From Euptelea pleiosperma (lineage: Eukaryota; Streptophyta; Magnoliopsida; Ranunculales; Eupteleaceae): a stretch of 64,000 nucleotides of DNA. The position numbers and the translations under genes were made by a program. Location of the stretch: positions 42,712,450 to 42,776,449 of the forward strand of contig CM068545.1 in assembly GCA_035048495.1 (NCBI GenBank). The letters are read 5' to 3'. The notes under the pieces are model-generated. The model saw nothing but the letters and a program-made list of their open reading frames with translations. It was not told the origin of the DNA and did no database searches. Shown here piece by piece: positions 21,579 through 32,585 of the stretch (position 1 is its first letter; each line of letters begins with the position of its first letter).

Positions 21579-22119
21579 AGGATCCAATTAAATTTGGTGT
21601 GTTTATAAGAAACGCTACCATTTCTAACTTCTAAGACAGTAAGACATCCCTGAAGGGAGATATCACCAGTCAAATTGTTTGTATTTCTTTCTAGTCCATA
21701 TCATTGTTGTCAAGGGATGTTAGGAAAGGTTGTATTGTAGGTTATGTCAAAAGATAAGCTTTCAAGTGACTAAAATGAAACCAGAGACCGGACACAACAA
21801 TATATCCAAGCAAGAGGACGAGCATTACAATGTCTGAAAATTCCAAACATGGAAACAAATCCGACAAATATGAAGAAACATCACCCTTTGCAAAATTCTA
21901 GTTTAGAAGAACCAAAATAAAACTAGGAAATAAGCCTACATGTGAATTACTTAATTTAGTGTTCTATGATGATTTTTCAAAAGCCAGTAAGAGCAAAAAG
22001 AGCACCATCAATAAAAGTGAACCATGTTAAGTGCTTAAACGGATAATAGCCAGAAAATATATGTTGCCTCTCCAATTCAATGAAGCATTTTGGCTTTCTC
22101 CAACAAAGCATAGTCGCGC

Positions 22120-23462
22120 ATGCATTAACAGCCATTACTGTAGAGTTGTAAGCAAAAGTACCTGCTCACTCCCCGATTTCTGGTCCTGTTTCCATCCCTT
22201 GGGTGCCATGATGCAGTATTTAGGCCCTCTATGTCCAACAAACCACAAGTAACTTGTCACCAAATGCCTTGACTGCAAGACCCCAACCAATATGAGAATC
22301 ATCCCTAACAGCCCCCTCCTCACAGTTCTCAATGTATTATTTGTCTTGTCCTAATTCTTGACCCTATTTGTTGCTTGATCAATGCCATAAATCTGATTAT
22401 TTACAACAGCAACCAGAGAAGGAAATTGCATAAATGGAGGAGAAGGTTGCGTAGCCATATTGGAACCAGTGCACGTGCTTCTTATCCTCCTCCATGTCCC
22501 CATTTCAACAGTATATGCTTCGTCACAAGTTAAACACATGCCTTCAACGATAAAGAAGACAGATCACAGCTTAAGTTGTTTGGCAACGTTCCCCAAATAC
22601 TCAGCTAAGAATTGTAAAGCTCAGAAAATTTTAAAACATGTCCATCCTTGTCGTTTCCCCATGTCCATCCTTGTCGTTTCCCCAGCACCAATAGCAATTT
22701 CTCTACAGCTACTAGAACCAAACAAACAAGGAGGTAAGTTCATTAGAGGGCATGTAGACCAATCATGTGTAAGCAAGCTATAAATCCAAATCATGAATCC
22801 TGGTAACTCCCAGCCAAAAATGAGTAGCTCAGTCCCTACAACAAAATATTCCTTGTCCATGTAAGTTAAAGCATTCATCACACGACATTCTAGGTAACCT
22901 CGTCCATCCTTATCTTAAAGGATCAAAAGCTTCCCATGGCATCAAAAGATTCAAAACCACAAGCTAGATATACCCGGTGTTCAATGACACCCAACCACTT
23001 CCTCAATTTATATCAATATCTGCTACCCATCAAAAATTTAAACTTTGTTTTACTCAAACAGGCAAGTTTTGGGTAATCTGATCAGGAAATCCAAGCAAAA
23101 ACATCCAAAGCTGTCATTGAGAAGACCAGGAAGGAGACTTTCAGCGGATGCTTGACCATCATAATCCCCTCTAGGTTGTTTAACAACAGGAGATTTCTTC
23201 TTTAATCTGATGCAACCAAAACAAGACATACACCTTCCTTGTCAAATATGCTATTTTCCTGACATCCTTATTAATTTCTTTTAATTGCCAATAACATGTA
23301 AGCTAATAAATACAAATTCTTCCAAAAAAGATCCATAGTCCCAATCGAAGAATGGGAAGCTGAGAAAGGACACGTCCTCATGCACTAAACATGGCTGGGG
23401 ATTTCTAATCTGGCCCTACATTCTACAGCTCCTCAAGGGAATATCTGAAAATCGTCTAACAT
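22120..23462 (-). pseudogene. F-box/kelch-repeat protein pseudogene (SKIP11-like)
   Basis: Minus-strand reading, with frame changes, recovers a whole family protein. It runs from an ATG at 23462, through 'SAESLLPGLLND' (the start of the F-box region), 'WEAFDPLR*GWTRLPRMSCDECF', 'VGTELLIFGWELPGF', 'SLLTHDWSTCPLMNLPPCLFGS' and 'PSLVAVVNNQIYG', to the 'GWGLAVKAFGDKLLV' and 'NSTVMA' C-terminus. Intact relatives are substrate adaptors of SCF ubiquitin ligases, with an F-box binding Skp1 and a kelch beta-propeller. At least six stops or shifts are present, including one at about 22914 and two near 22225. The length (about 1.34 kb, intronless) matches the family's usual single coding exon, so both a decayed gene and an old copy are possible. 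A donor-like GACGAG|GTGAGC at about 23981 on the same strand hints at a surviving 5'-UTR intron. Confidence 0.8.
22638..22683. repeat. 23-bp tandem duplication inside the kelch pseudogene
   Basis: ATGTCCATCCTTGTCGTTTCCCC occurs at 22638-22660 and again at 22661-22683. It interrupts the kelch reading frame (23 is not a multiple of 3), so it is one of the inactivating changes. Confidence 0.9.
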
Positions 23463-24160
23463 CGTAGTACTGGTTGCTGATCACAGAAATGAAAAAGAAA
23501 AAATAAAGAAAAAAAGAATACATTGACGAATGTGAGGCATGATCTCAAGTACTGGTGCAAAATTAAAGTTTCTCAGACAAAACTTCAACAATAGGAACAG
23601 ATTTATAAAGAAATCTTAGTATACCAAAACAAAATCTACTACTATCGAACATGTATCTCAATTGCTTTCTGACATTTACAAATGCATAAACCAGAGACGA
23701 GTTAAGCTATGCTCGAATGAAAATTAAACAAATAAAAAAGCTCAATTTACCATCATCTGGAGAATCTCACCATCACTCCACAATTAGAACCCTGCTTTCC
23801 TATTGAGAGATGTTAGGGAACATAAGAAGCTCTACTTCAATGTAGTAATGCCTCTATCTTGTTTACGTCAATAAAATGCAGAATCAACAGAGACAATCCA
23901 GGCAAAAAAATTTGCATAAAACCTCTAAATCTCATCCTCCATTCATATCCCAAGAAAGATATAATACAGTCAAAGCTCACCTCGTCAAAGAATCTTCACC
24001 GTTTTGGCGGGAACGACGATTCAGTTCTCTGGAAAACTGATTATTGAAAAAAGGAACTCTTTTCAGCCAATTGACCTTCTATTATTACGCCAACAAACCA
24101 AAATTAAAAACTCCAATCATTTCTTCTCCAGAGGAAATAAGGGTTTTTATAAGGTCACCT
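23463..24160. other. Former 5' region of the kelch pseudogene
   Basis: No ORF was recognised. On the minus strand a donor-like GAG|GTGAGC at about 23981 follows a short T-rich segment, and a pyrimidine-rich stretch (about 23520-23480) precedes the old ATG. This is consistent with a relic 5'-UTR exon and intron. Confidence 0.3.
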
Positions 24161-24481
24161 GTCGTTTGACTCAAACGATCTCTGTGGGGCCCACATGGGA
24201 GAGTCACTAGGGTTGATTTTGGTTGAGGATCATCACTGAGATCATCTAAAAAAATTCAGACCATTCTTAAGTTTTTTAACTTCAGACCCCACCAAATTTT
24301 TTCGTTGAGAAAATGAACGGCTCAGAATGAAAATCACATTTTGGTGGGGTCTGAAAACTCAGACCGGCCTAATTTTTTTTTTTGAAGATGGTCTCAATGG
24401 TGAGGAGATCATCGTCACCCAAATTCAGCCCTTGGGGCACACAGATGTGGGCCAAACAGCGTTCGTTTGAGTCAAACGCGG
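24161..24481. mobile_element. Foldback MITE with GTTTGACTCAAACG ends
   Basis: The left arm from 24161 (CGTTTGACTCAAACGA...GGCCCACAT) and the right arm ending at 24481 (ATGTGGGCC...TCGTTTGAGTCAAACGCG) are inverted. The pairing continues imperfectly to an inner 'CAGACCCCACCAAA'/'TTTGGTGGGGTCTG' pair at about 24280 and 24343. No ORF. Possibly Mutator-like, given the long arms. Confidence 0.65.
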
Positions 24482-25090
24482 TTGGACACTACAATTATCC
24501 TGGAAATAAAGATCGCCAAGCAACAATAATAAAATTTTGGAATTTTTTCTCATCGCCCCCCCTGAGTTTTCATCCTTTTGGTCTTACGCCCCTTGACCTT
24601 TTTGGATCGTCATTGACTTATTAGAAAATTAGCCATGTAACCAGAAAACTAAACGGACCAAAATGCCCTTATGGCCACATTAGCTCCTACTTAACGAGCG
24701 CTAACCTGTCAATAGAACCACACCGATTGGCATCGAGTGCAATCTTACTTCCAACCCAAAACCGATGACAGATTGCTAACACAAAAGGCCCAAATTTAAT
24801 TGCACATCGTGCCAACTCTGCAAAATTACCTACTTCATGCAACCAACTGGACGTACCTTGACTTGATTACCCGCCAACCAACCCCTTCTTCCTAGTTTAC
24901 TACCTCCTACCCCTCTACTTCCTCCACCTCTCCTTCCCCCTTTGCTTCCTCTGCCCTTTTAGTAATATTGCTAGTCCCTTTGATCAAAACTGCAAGAGAA
25001 GAGGGAAGACTCGTCGTTAGTGAGACGAGAGAAAGTAGGAAACCCTTACCATTGTGTAAGGTTTACATTTTTGTGTTAGCAAATTCCGTT
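24482..25090. other. Unassigned spacer before the Copia LTR
   Basis: Low-copy-looking sequence with a pyrimidine-rich patch (24880-24960) and no recognisable ORF or terminal repeat. The five bases before 25091 are CCGTT, the candidate target site of the Copia LTR. Confidence 0.35.
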
Positions 25091-26345
25091 TGACAAAAAG
25101 AGAAAGCTTAGAGTCCTTCCTAGTGTTAGTAGATTTTTAGTGTTTTGTGTGTATATCACTCAAGTCCGCCAAAAGATTATTAGAAGACTTTCTGAAAACC
25201 GTCAAGATTTACCTGAAGAATAAAAGCTTCACCTAATTACCCTTAGGATGGTAGGATGGTAAGTGACATAGATATCATAGATATTAAATGATTAATTAAC
25301 ATTTTAATCTAAATACTTTTGGACTTGTTGTTGTGTTGGGGACATTGACCAACAAGGAAATATGCAATTTCTATAATCATTGATCAATCGAATTCTAGTC
25401 CAAATCGATCGAAGTATAAAAATATTAATGTCAGTCAAAGTTAGCCTTTGATCGATCGGACTCCCTGATAATTCGATCGGAGACCAAAATCAATAAAAAC
25501 TTTGTTATGCCTTATTTCTCTCGAAGAACAAAATATGTTATCAGAATTTTGCCTTTGAACGATCAGACCCGTTGGCCAATCAATTGGTTTCCTTTTCAAC
25601 ACAAATACTTGCCCAAACTTGTATGGGGTTGTTTCTAATATAAATACAATTCAAAAACCTAAACCACCAAAAGTCACAAGAAGCCCCAAGAAGCTTAAAG
25701 AAACCCTAAGAGTTCAAGAGCTTTCTCATGAAGATCTAAGCTTGAGTGTTAAACCATAGATTGGTAAATATTCCAAGCTTGATCCTCCTAAGAACCCCAT
25801 GATTAATCTTAGTTCTTAGTTTGACCTCATAACCACTATAAGTTCATTGTGCTCAAGTGATTCGAGTATATGAGATTTAAGGTTAAACTGAATTAGTATA
25901 TGTGATCGTGATTGTGATGAAGGCACTCATGGGATGTGAAGCATGAAAGTACAAGAAGGTGTGGATGCAACGATAGTAGCTTAAGTGATTCGAGTGGATG
26001 TTGTGGTAAGGTTGTTGCTTGGTACCTTCTGTACATAGTTAACTTCTCATCGTGATCCTGATGAAGGTGCTCATTAAAATTGTATATATTAATTAAATTC
26101 TACATCTTAATCTTTTTGGATTAAACTAAACAAACTGGTGTCAAATATATCTTGATATATTTAATCTGATTTGGTTAGGTTAATCACTCTAACTTAAATC
26201 AATCAGTTAGGATTGTTTGCATGCAATTTAGATTCTTCGACAATGATCATAATGATTAGGTTAATTGAATTAATTGGTTAAATTTTTAAATATACCAATT
26301 CACTCCCCCTTTAGGAATTGCATATCTACGGATATCAAATTTTCA
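25091..26345 (+). mobile_element. Copia LTR, copy 1
   Basis: This LTR starts TGACAAAAAG and ends ...AAATTTTCA. It contains the CAATTCACTCCCC block near its 3' end that is typical of plant Tork/Tnt1-like Copia LTRs. A primer-site relative, GTATCAGAGC, follows at 26350. Length is 1,255 bp. The same LTR recurs at 29774-48358, interrupted by later insertions; homology to that copy begins at the LTR start. Confidence 0.75.
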
Positions 26346-26464
26346 ATTTGTATCAGAGCATTGGTGCACTTTGTAAGGTGTTACAACTTAGTGTGATCCT
26401 GCTCATTATTTTGATATGTAGAGATGCGAAAAAGGGTGGAAATACCTCTATTGGAAGGCTAAAG
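26346..26464 (+). pseudogene. Start of Copia internal region: primer site and gag stub
   Basis: The initiator-Met primer site relative (26350-26359) is followed by a leader. A gag start then reads into 'GGNTS' codons and breaks off at 'YWKAK', where antisense Gypsy LTR sequence begins. Compared with copy 2 (48359-48508) a further 40 bp of gag has been lost. Confidence 0.6.
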
Positions 26465-27178
26465 TAGGGTTTTTCCATCGTTGAGAGAACAACCCTAAAG
26501 TTGAATTTGCATAGCGGTAGGTCGGATATCGTATTCACATTAGCGCAAATAAATAATCCATAACAATGGAAAATGCTAGATATTTATAGTGAGATGAGCG
26601 AGATAAAGATCAGAATTAAAACATGAATTTATCTTGATATTAAACTGGAAGAAACCAATTGCATAAATGAAAGACGAACTAACCCAAAATTACATAAACT
26701 CAAATTCATTAACTAGAACAAGTCACTTACAAAACCTTAAGTAGAAACTTACTTGCAAATTTAAATAAAAATTGAAAATTGAGTTTTTCCTAGTCATTGT
26801 CACTAGAATCATACGATCAATAATATTTGTAATTATTCGGTTTATCGAGCAAAAGTCAAGACTTGTACAGTGGTATGTGTCGGATGTCGATAAGCACTTG
26901 GGAGAGTTAGTGCAAACAATGGAACTAAGATTAAAAAAGATAATATACAACTGAGAACGATGGAGAGATGATAAGGGTAAGTCTATTTTAAACAATGTTT
27001 TAGGAGATCAAGAACACTAAATTATCAAAATCAACTTGCATTAAACTCAAACAAAGTCTTACATAAAATAAAATGATAGAAAAAGAAAGCAATTAAATTT
27101 ATTCTAGAAAGCGATGTAAAGAGAAGAAGTGAAACGAAAGAGGAGAGAGAATGTAGAGAGAGAAATAAACTTTCAAAT
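26465..27178 (-). mobile_element. Two nested antisense Athila-like LTR 3' ends
   Basis: Two LTR termini lie in tandem on the minus strand. One ends at about 26465 (TAGGGTTTTTCCATCGTTG) and a second at about 26778 (TTGAGTTTTTCCTAGTCATTG). Each is followed by the diagnostic 'GTCGGATRTCGAT'-like block. The inner part becomes GAGAGA-rich towards 27150. Both termini occur in the same order at 48509-49200. Confidence 0.65.
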
Positions 27179-28300
27179 TGTCACGCCCCAAATCCGGGTA
27201 TCTAGATACAACCCGAAAATCTATGAATCGACCCGTACCTGAACCCAGAAGTGATCCATGAATGTATCTTAATGGTCCAAGAGTAACTCTAGACCACTAA
27301 GATCCATCCCAAACAAGCCTACCTATGTTATAGTTCATTAAGCAATTAATCAAATTACAGTGATTAGACCCTAGTGCAAATTATGTAATTAATTTTAAAA
27401 AAAATACTAAATTAATTATTTTTAATTTTTAAACTATATGGAATTAATCCACTATGTATAGGAAAGTGTCACACCAAAAATTATGTCAAACAGAGAAAAT
27501 AATTTTTCCTCATATTTTTCCCATTCTTAGAGTGTACCCAGACAGTGCAGTAATAAAATGGTCGTCATTTCTTCATTAAATATCCATTTTGGCTATTCTG
27601 AAGCCCATTGGATATCCCTCTAAGTTATCTATATTTTCTCTGTTGAGGCCAGGGCTCAGAAGTGCCATCTAAAGGGTCAAAAATAGGTCTGTTCAGTTTG
27701 GACTCAAATTAGGCTGGTTCGTGTTACAGTCAGTATTTTGGCCATAGATTTTAGCACAGAATGAATTTTTGGAAAACGTTTATATTGTTGGAAAGCTAAC
27801 TGATAGACCTTCAAAAGTCCTTTTATGGAAATTGCAAATTCTATCATTTACATTGTTGAAACTATGACGCATGTCTGAAAATACAATTTTATCCCATATA
27901 CTAGTATTTCTAGCAATGTTAATCTCTGGGGCCCAAAACTCGATTCAGGTCCATTAAGGGTCAATGTTATGTTATTAGCTATTAACCTACCATCATTATG
28001 TAAACAATATAATATCAAATCACCATGTATATCAAATAAATGTAACTAAGTATCATCTATGAAACAAAAAGGTACAAGTTCCCAAGAAAAGGCCAGAACA
28101 AGCCCGAAATCAAAAACAAGAATAAATAGTTTCATAAGTTGTTGTAGACTTTTTGGAACACCCAAAATAATGGTTTTTTGGTTCTTTCTCCCGAGCTGTC
28201 ACATCGAAAGACTTTTTGGCTCAAAGAACCCTCAACGGTCTTGATTCGAAGATAACTTGGGCTCCATCTCTTTCTAGTTCTTTTTAGTTCATTTTTATGG
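27179..28300 (-). mobile_element. Truncated chromovirus-type (Tekay/Del-like) LTR
   Basis: TGTCACGCCCCAAAT at 27179 and the following 300 bp match the LTR ends at 4999 and 60116 ('GACCCGTACC', 'GATCCATGAATG', 'CCACTAAG'). 'GGTCAAACGGAGAAAATAA'-like text at 27485 matches 60425. No GGGTATTACA end was found, so the other side is truncated; the end at about 28300 is a guess from composition. Confidence 0.55.
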
Positions 28301-28965
28301 GATTGGGGGTGTGATTGTGAGCATTATAACTTATTGTAACATTGATGATGGTCATAAGATGAGGGGCTTTCTTTCCTATTTGGAGTTTGAATTCATTTCC
28401 TAATGGTAGTCCATGATGGCTCCTAAAATGGACTGGAAGTCTTCTAGATTCCTAAGTAGGATAATCAAATGAGGGGCCAATAAGTCTCTCATTCTCTTTC
28501 AGATTCTCTATTGTTTTCCTACCCTAGATGGAACCTAGAAGGCCCACCTAAGGCAAGCTTGCAGTCTTGCTCATACACGAATCCTCCCAGATTGGTTAAA
28601 CATTAATGTTTCCATTGTTGCATAGAGGTTTGGGTTAGAGGATTAGAAGAAGGTTGATGCATTCATGTTGACACAAGTCACATTAAGAATTGATAGTATA
28701 AAAAGACTTAGATCTCAATATATTCAAGTATGTAAAAAGAAGTAGAAATGCTCTCAAATGGCTAAGTCCAACTCCAATAAAAATTTAGGCAGAGTTTTGA
28801 CTTAGGCAAATGATAAAAGAATCAATCTTTAAAAATGACCATAGGTCCTTCTATTTATAGAATTCTCTAGTGGAGGGGCATGCACATGTCACATGATCTC
28901 CCTCTCTGTACATGGATAAAAATATAAAATTACATCAAAATACAAATAAATTGCCACAAATAAAG
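28301..28965. other. Unassigned repeat-like spacer
   Basis: No ORF was recognised. A 'TTCTATTTATAGAATTC' stretch at 28851-28867 resembles a TATA-containing palindrome, which suggests another LTR remnant, but no termini were identified. Confidence 0.3.
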
Positions 28966-29773
28966 ACATACGGTTGTGTAGCTCCTACACAACCGTATCC
29001 AATTACTTCTCGGCTTGATCTCGCTCCCTTCGCCCGCCTATAGTATCGGCTCGGCTTCGTCCTAAAAGGGATTACTTTCGATTGGATCGATCTAGACTGT
29101 CAAATCATAATGTGTCATATATCTCAAAATCAACAGTTGATCTTCCAAATCTAACCTTATACGGTGCTATAGCTCATTGGCCTACACAACTGTATCTAAT
29201 TACTTTTTTCGATCGAATCGTTCTTGACCGTCAAATCAAAGTTTCTCGGATATCTCAAAATTGACTCCATCATTTTAAAATGTAAAAACATACGGTTGTA
29301 GGATTTTGAATTCCCCACAACTGTATCCAATTGGTTTTTTTATTTGATCCTTGATTAGATCGATCTGGTCCCATGGAATCTTGATCGTCCGATATCTCTT
29401 GATCTGTTCCAACTCTAAAAAAAGTAAACACATACAATTGTAGGGTTTTGAATTCCACACAACTTTATCCAATTAGTTTTCTTGATCTGATCCTTGATCA
29501 GATCGATCTGGGCCCTTGAAATATTAATCGTCCAATACCTCTTGATCTGCTCCACCTCTGACAAAATTAAATAGATACAGTTGTAGGGTTTTGAATTCCA
29601 CACAACTGTATCCAATTATTTTTCTTGATCGGATCCTTGATCGGAGTGATCTGGGCCCTTGAAATCTTGATCGTCTGATATCTCTTGTTCTGTTCCACCC
29701 CTGACAAAAGTAAACACATACAGTTGTAGGGTTTCGAATTCCACATAACTGTATCCAATTAGTTTTCTTGATC
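28966..29773. repeat. Tandem array of about 142-bp units with palindromic heads
   Basis: Six units start near 28966, 29155, 29288, 29430, 29573 and 29716 (spacing 189, 133, 142, 143 and 143 bp). Each opens with an inverted pair (ACATACGGTTGTAGG / CACAACTGTATCC) around a short 'TTTTGAATTC' loop. 'TTGATCCTTGATCAGATCGATCTGGGCCC' and 'GATATCTCTTGATCTGTTCCA'-like text follows. The first two units are the most diverged. Open frames within it are periodicity artefacts. Confidence 0.85.
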
Positions 29774-30598
29774 TGTCACATACAGAAAGCTTAGAGTCCT
29801 TCTTAGTGTGTTAGTAGATTTTTTAGTGTTTTGTGTGTATATCACTCAAGTCCGCCAAAAGATTGTTAGAAGACTTTTTGAAAACCTTCAAGATTTACCT
29901 GAAGAATGAAAGCTTCACCTGATCATCATTAGGATGGTGATATTCGCTCAAAAGTGCTTATTTTAAGCAATTATCCTTTTAGCGTTATTGCATTCTCCTA
30001 CGTAAAATGCTCTATTTACCTACTTTTCTACGTAAGAGTCTCTTCTGTTGCGTAGAACACACTTTTCTGGACGAAATGGTATATTTGCATGCATTAAACA
30101 CATTTTCGGAAGTCTAAATATTAAGCCGTTCTGATAAAGTCTCATTACGCGCTTCTTCTGTCGCAGGAAACCCCGATGGGACGATTCTCGAGACTTGTGA
30201 GCCCAAATCGATCATGAAAGCCCATTATCAAAGCTTAACGAGCCCACATGCTATGACTAGAAGATATGGGCCAAATATGGGCTGAATAAGAGGACCAAAA
30301 AGCCGGCCCAAAGAACGAAGAGAGCAGGAGAGCCAATGACCAAGAGACGGACCAAAGCGTTTAAAGCCACATGAGTCAGCAAAGAATGATAGTCGACTCT
30401 ACTGGAGAAGCGTGAGGATGGTCACAGTGAAGACCAGGGTTCCAGACCCTCCGCCAGTGCTTTTTTTCCATTTTTTTTTATACTTTTTCTCTCATCTCTT
30501 CTTATTCTCTCTCTCTCTTCATCTTTCGATCCTCGAATCTACTGACCTAACCCCAGAACTCCTACCCATCGGCTCTATCTCATCTCCCTTAGCTTTCT

Positions 30599-30650
30599 GA
30601 CCGTTGGATCTTCAATCGGACCGTTGGATCTTAAATCAGACCGTTGGATC
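30599..30650 (+). promoter_or_regulatory. Three phased GACCGTTGGATC words in U3
   Basis: The 12-mer recurs at 30599, 30619 and 30639 with exactly 20-bp spacing (about two helical turns), about 340 bp upstream of the TTTAAAAGG box. The 3' LTR has the same triplet at 42626, 42646 and 42666. The solo LTR at 49972-52471 has about one recognisable copy (AACGGTC in antisense near 51830). A transcription-factor role is inference. Confidence 0.45.
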
Positions 30651-30950
30651 TCTCTAGATCCGTCGATTTACCAATCTGGGTCCCAATCAAGTCACCATCC
30701 ATCCGATCGCCATCAGACTGTCTGTCACATCATCTTGTGAGACGATGGACATCATCAATCCATATGGGCCAGTAGCCGGGCCCATCTTCATCGACCCGCT
30801 GTCCGACCAGTTAGTGGACCCCGCGAATTTCAAAATAATTTTAATTAAATAGGGGGTCCACTAATTGGGGAGATTCCCCATAGAAAAGTAGGTTTTTACT
30901 TAAAAAAAAAAAAAAAAAAATTTTCTTATTTTTTTTTATTTTCAAAAACC

Positions 30951-30989
30951 CCCTATTTCCATTAAAGGAAATAGGGAAGCTTTAAAAGG
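30951..30989 (+). promoter_or_regulatory. Palindrome and TATA-like box of the Athila LTR
   Basis: CCCTATTTCC and GGAAATAGGG form perfect 10-bp arms around ATTAAA (30951-30976). TTTAAAAGG follows at 30981. The related solo LTR keeps a longer version (about 51492-51519), so the palindrome is retained between diverged copies. It may mark the core promoter; the transcription start is not visible. Confidence 0.4.
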
Positions 30990-31139
30990 GGAGAAGGGAG
31001 GGTTCGTTCGAACCCTAATCCCTCTCCCCTCTCCTCCTCTCCTTCCCCCAAAACTTCCCCCACGTTTTCCCCTTGGTTTTCTCCTTCTTTTTCTTCCGTC
31101 TCTTCCTCATCTTCTTCATCTTCTTCAATTTTTTTTCTC

Positions 31140-31166
31140 GCCGGAGTTGCAGGCAGCAACTCCGGC
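31140..31166. repeat. GCCGGAGTTGC hairpin conserved among LTR copies
   Basis: Arms GCCGGAGTTGC and GCAACTCCGGC are perfect, with a 5-nt loop (AGGCA). Equivalent hairpins occur at 43166-43192, 46592-46618 (12-bp arms, 3-nt loop), 46748-46774, 51151-51177 (one end mismatch), 51307-51333 and 55955-55981. The two antisense solo LTRs have two hairpins each, on either side of a GAA tract. Diverged forms are seen near 62945 and 63122. Confidence 0.9.
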
Positions 31167-32571
31167 CGCCTGCTAATCCTTCTCCCCCTCTCCTCCTCTG
31201 TCTTCTTCTTCTTCTTCTTCTTCTTCTTCGCTTCTACTTCATCTCGTCTTCTTCTTCTTGGCACCTATTGCCGCCACTGTGCAGCCAACCACTGCTGCCA
31301 CTTCCTCCATTGAACCCACGACTAGCACCTCCTCTCACGAGCTCCACTGCAATCTTCGCCCACACCTACTGTTCCGAGCTCCTTTGGCCGGCCGCACTCC
31401 TCCCCTCCTTCTGTCTTGCACCTCCGCCTGCCGCTGCAACCAGTCCGCCCTTCACGCTGCTGACCCGCGTGCTCCACCACCATCCTTTCTCTCCGCCTTC
31501 GCCTGTTTGCTTCGCCTGCAATCAGCACCCCCAACCACCGCCTCCTCCTTCTATTCCACCTCGCATGCAAGCACCTCCGCCCCTGCCTGCTGACTCCTCA
31601 ACCGAATTAGCAACCAGAACCTCGTCCCTTGGATCTCCACCGTACGCTTGCTGCCACAACACCCTCCTACCCCCTTCAAAGCGTGTTGCAAACCTGCAAC
31701 TCTCCCCATGAGGACCACCACCAGGCCGTGATCTCCACCAACGTCTACACCTCACCACCAATTGCAGCTCCGCCCTTGTGATTACCTCCATAATCACCTC
31801 CCAGGCCATCTACTTTCCTCTCCGTGAATAGCATAGCCACCCACTTGGCCGTACCACATCAATGGCTGTGCACATTTCTCCACACCAAGCCACCACTTGC
31901 TAACCGATAGGCTCTTCTCAACTGTAAAATGGGGCTCCTTCTATACCCACATGGGCCCATTCATCATGCCGATCCCAAATCTCAAGGTAAGCATCGAGAG
32001 GTAACTTTCTCTCTCTAGCTTCTCGCTCTCTAATTCTCTCTAAACTCTTGTCCTCTCTCTAAAACTTTCTCTCTCTCTCTCTCTCTCTTTCTAGATCTTT
32101 CTAGCTTTCTCTTTCTCTCAATCAAATTTCTCTCTCTAGGTCTCTTGTTCTCTCTCTCTCCAAATCACTAAGTTGCTTTCTAGTTAGCTCATTCAGTAGT
32201 TTTGTAATGGTTTGGATTCAAGATTTGTATTGACAATTATTTTTGATTAATGAATGCATCAAGTTTTGACATGGTTATATTTTTAAGTTTATTCCATTAA
32301 TGTTGTTAATTTTTATGGTTTTCTCAAAATCTCAAGGAGTGTTTTAATCCCAATCTCCATCTGCCTCATCTCATTAATTAGCAATTTCTGTGGAAGAATC
32401 TGTCATTTTATGTTCTTATTCGCGCTAATCCGACTAATCCCGAGTGCGGATCGACATCCGACATGAATCCCTATACAAATCTGTCAATTTTGCAGGATAA
32501 TCGGATAAAAATTACAAAATGTGTTGATTCTAGGGTCGTTCTCTCAACGACAGAAAAACCCTATTTTCAAA

Positions 32572-32585
32572 TGGCGCCGCTGCCG
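32572..32585 (+). other. Primer binding site (tRNA-Asp-like)
   Basis: TGGCGCCGCTGCCG starts 2 nt after the LTR. It matches the complement of the 3' end of plant tRNA-Asp (TGGCGCCGTTGCCG, from memory) except at one position. Asp-tRNA priming is typical of Athila elements. Confidence 0.75.

Larger units (their letters stand above)
19683..22119. other. Intergenic AT-rich sequence
   Basis: No supported gene lies between the glucosidase and the kelch pseudogene. The short open frames (for example at 19813-20040) have no recognisable protein content. The stretch contains an 82-bp minisatellite and a probable SINE. Confidence 0.5.
29938..32569 (+). repeat. 5' LTR of the Athila element
   Basis: 2,632 bp. 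Its notable parts are, in order, three GACCGTTGGATC words spaced 20 bp (30599, 30619, 30639), a palindrome (30951-30976) before TTTAAAAGG (30981), a long hairpin (31140-31166), a CTT run (31199-31230), a CAAG|GTAAGC donor-like site (31987), a CT run (about 32061-32091) and the conserved terminal 150 bp. An open frame spans 31073-31711 but looks compositional. Confidence 0.95.

Noticed and set aside
26479..27000. Possible intact short Copia or Gypsy ORFs in the antisense LTR ends
   Set aside because: Frames at 26353, 26723 and 26772 are short, overlap on both strands and lie in LTR sequence.
29270..29758. A series of overlapping minus-strand frames of similar sequence ending in 'NPTT'
   Set aside because: They reflect the 142-bp tandem array periodicity and cross unit borders without domain content.
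31073..31711. A 212-codon open frame inside the Athila LTR, also open in the 3' LTR (43099-43743) with an in-frame length change
   Set aside because: It is Phe/Leu/Ser/Pro-rich from CTT and CCT runs. Identity between the LTRs reflects youth, not selection. The overlapping frames at 31258 and 31522 are equally open, and solo LTRs do not keep it.
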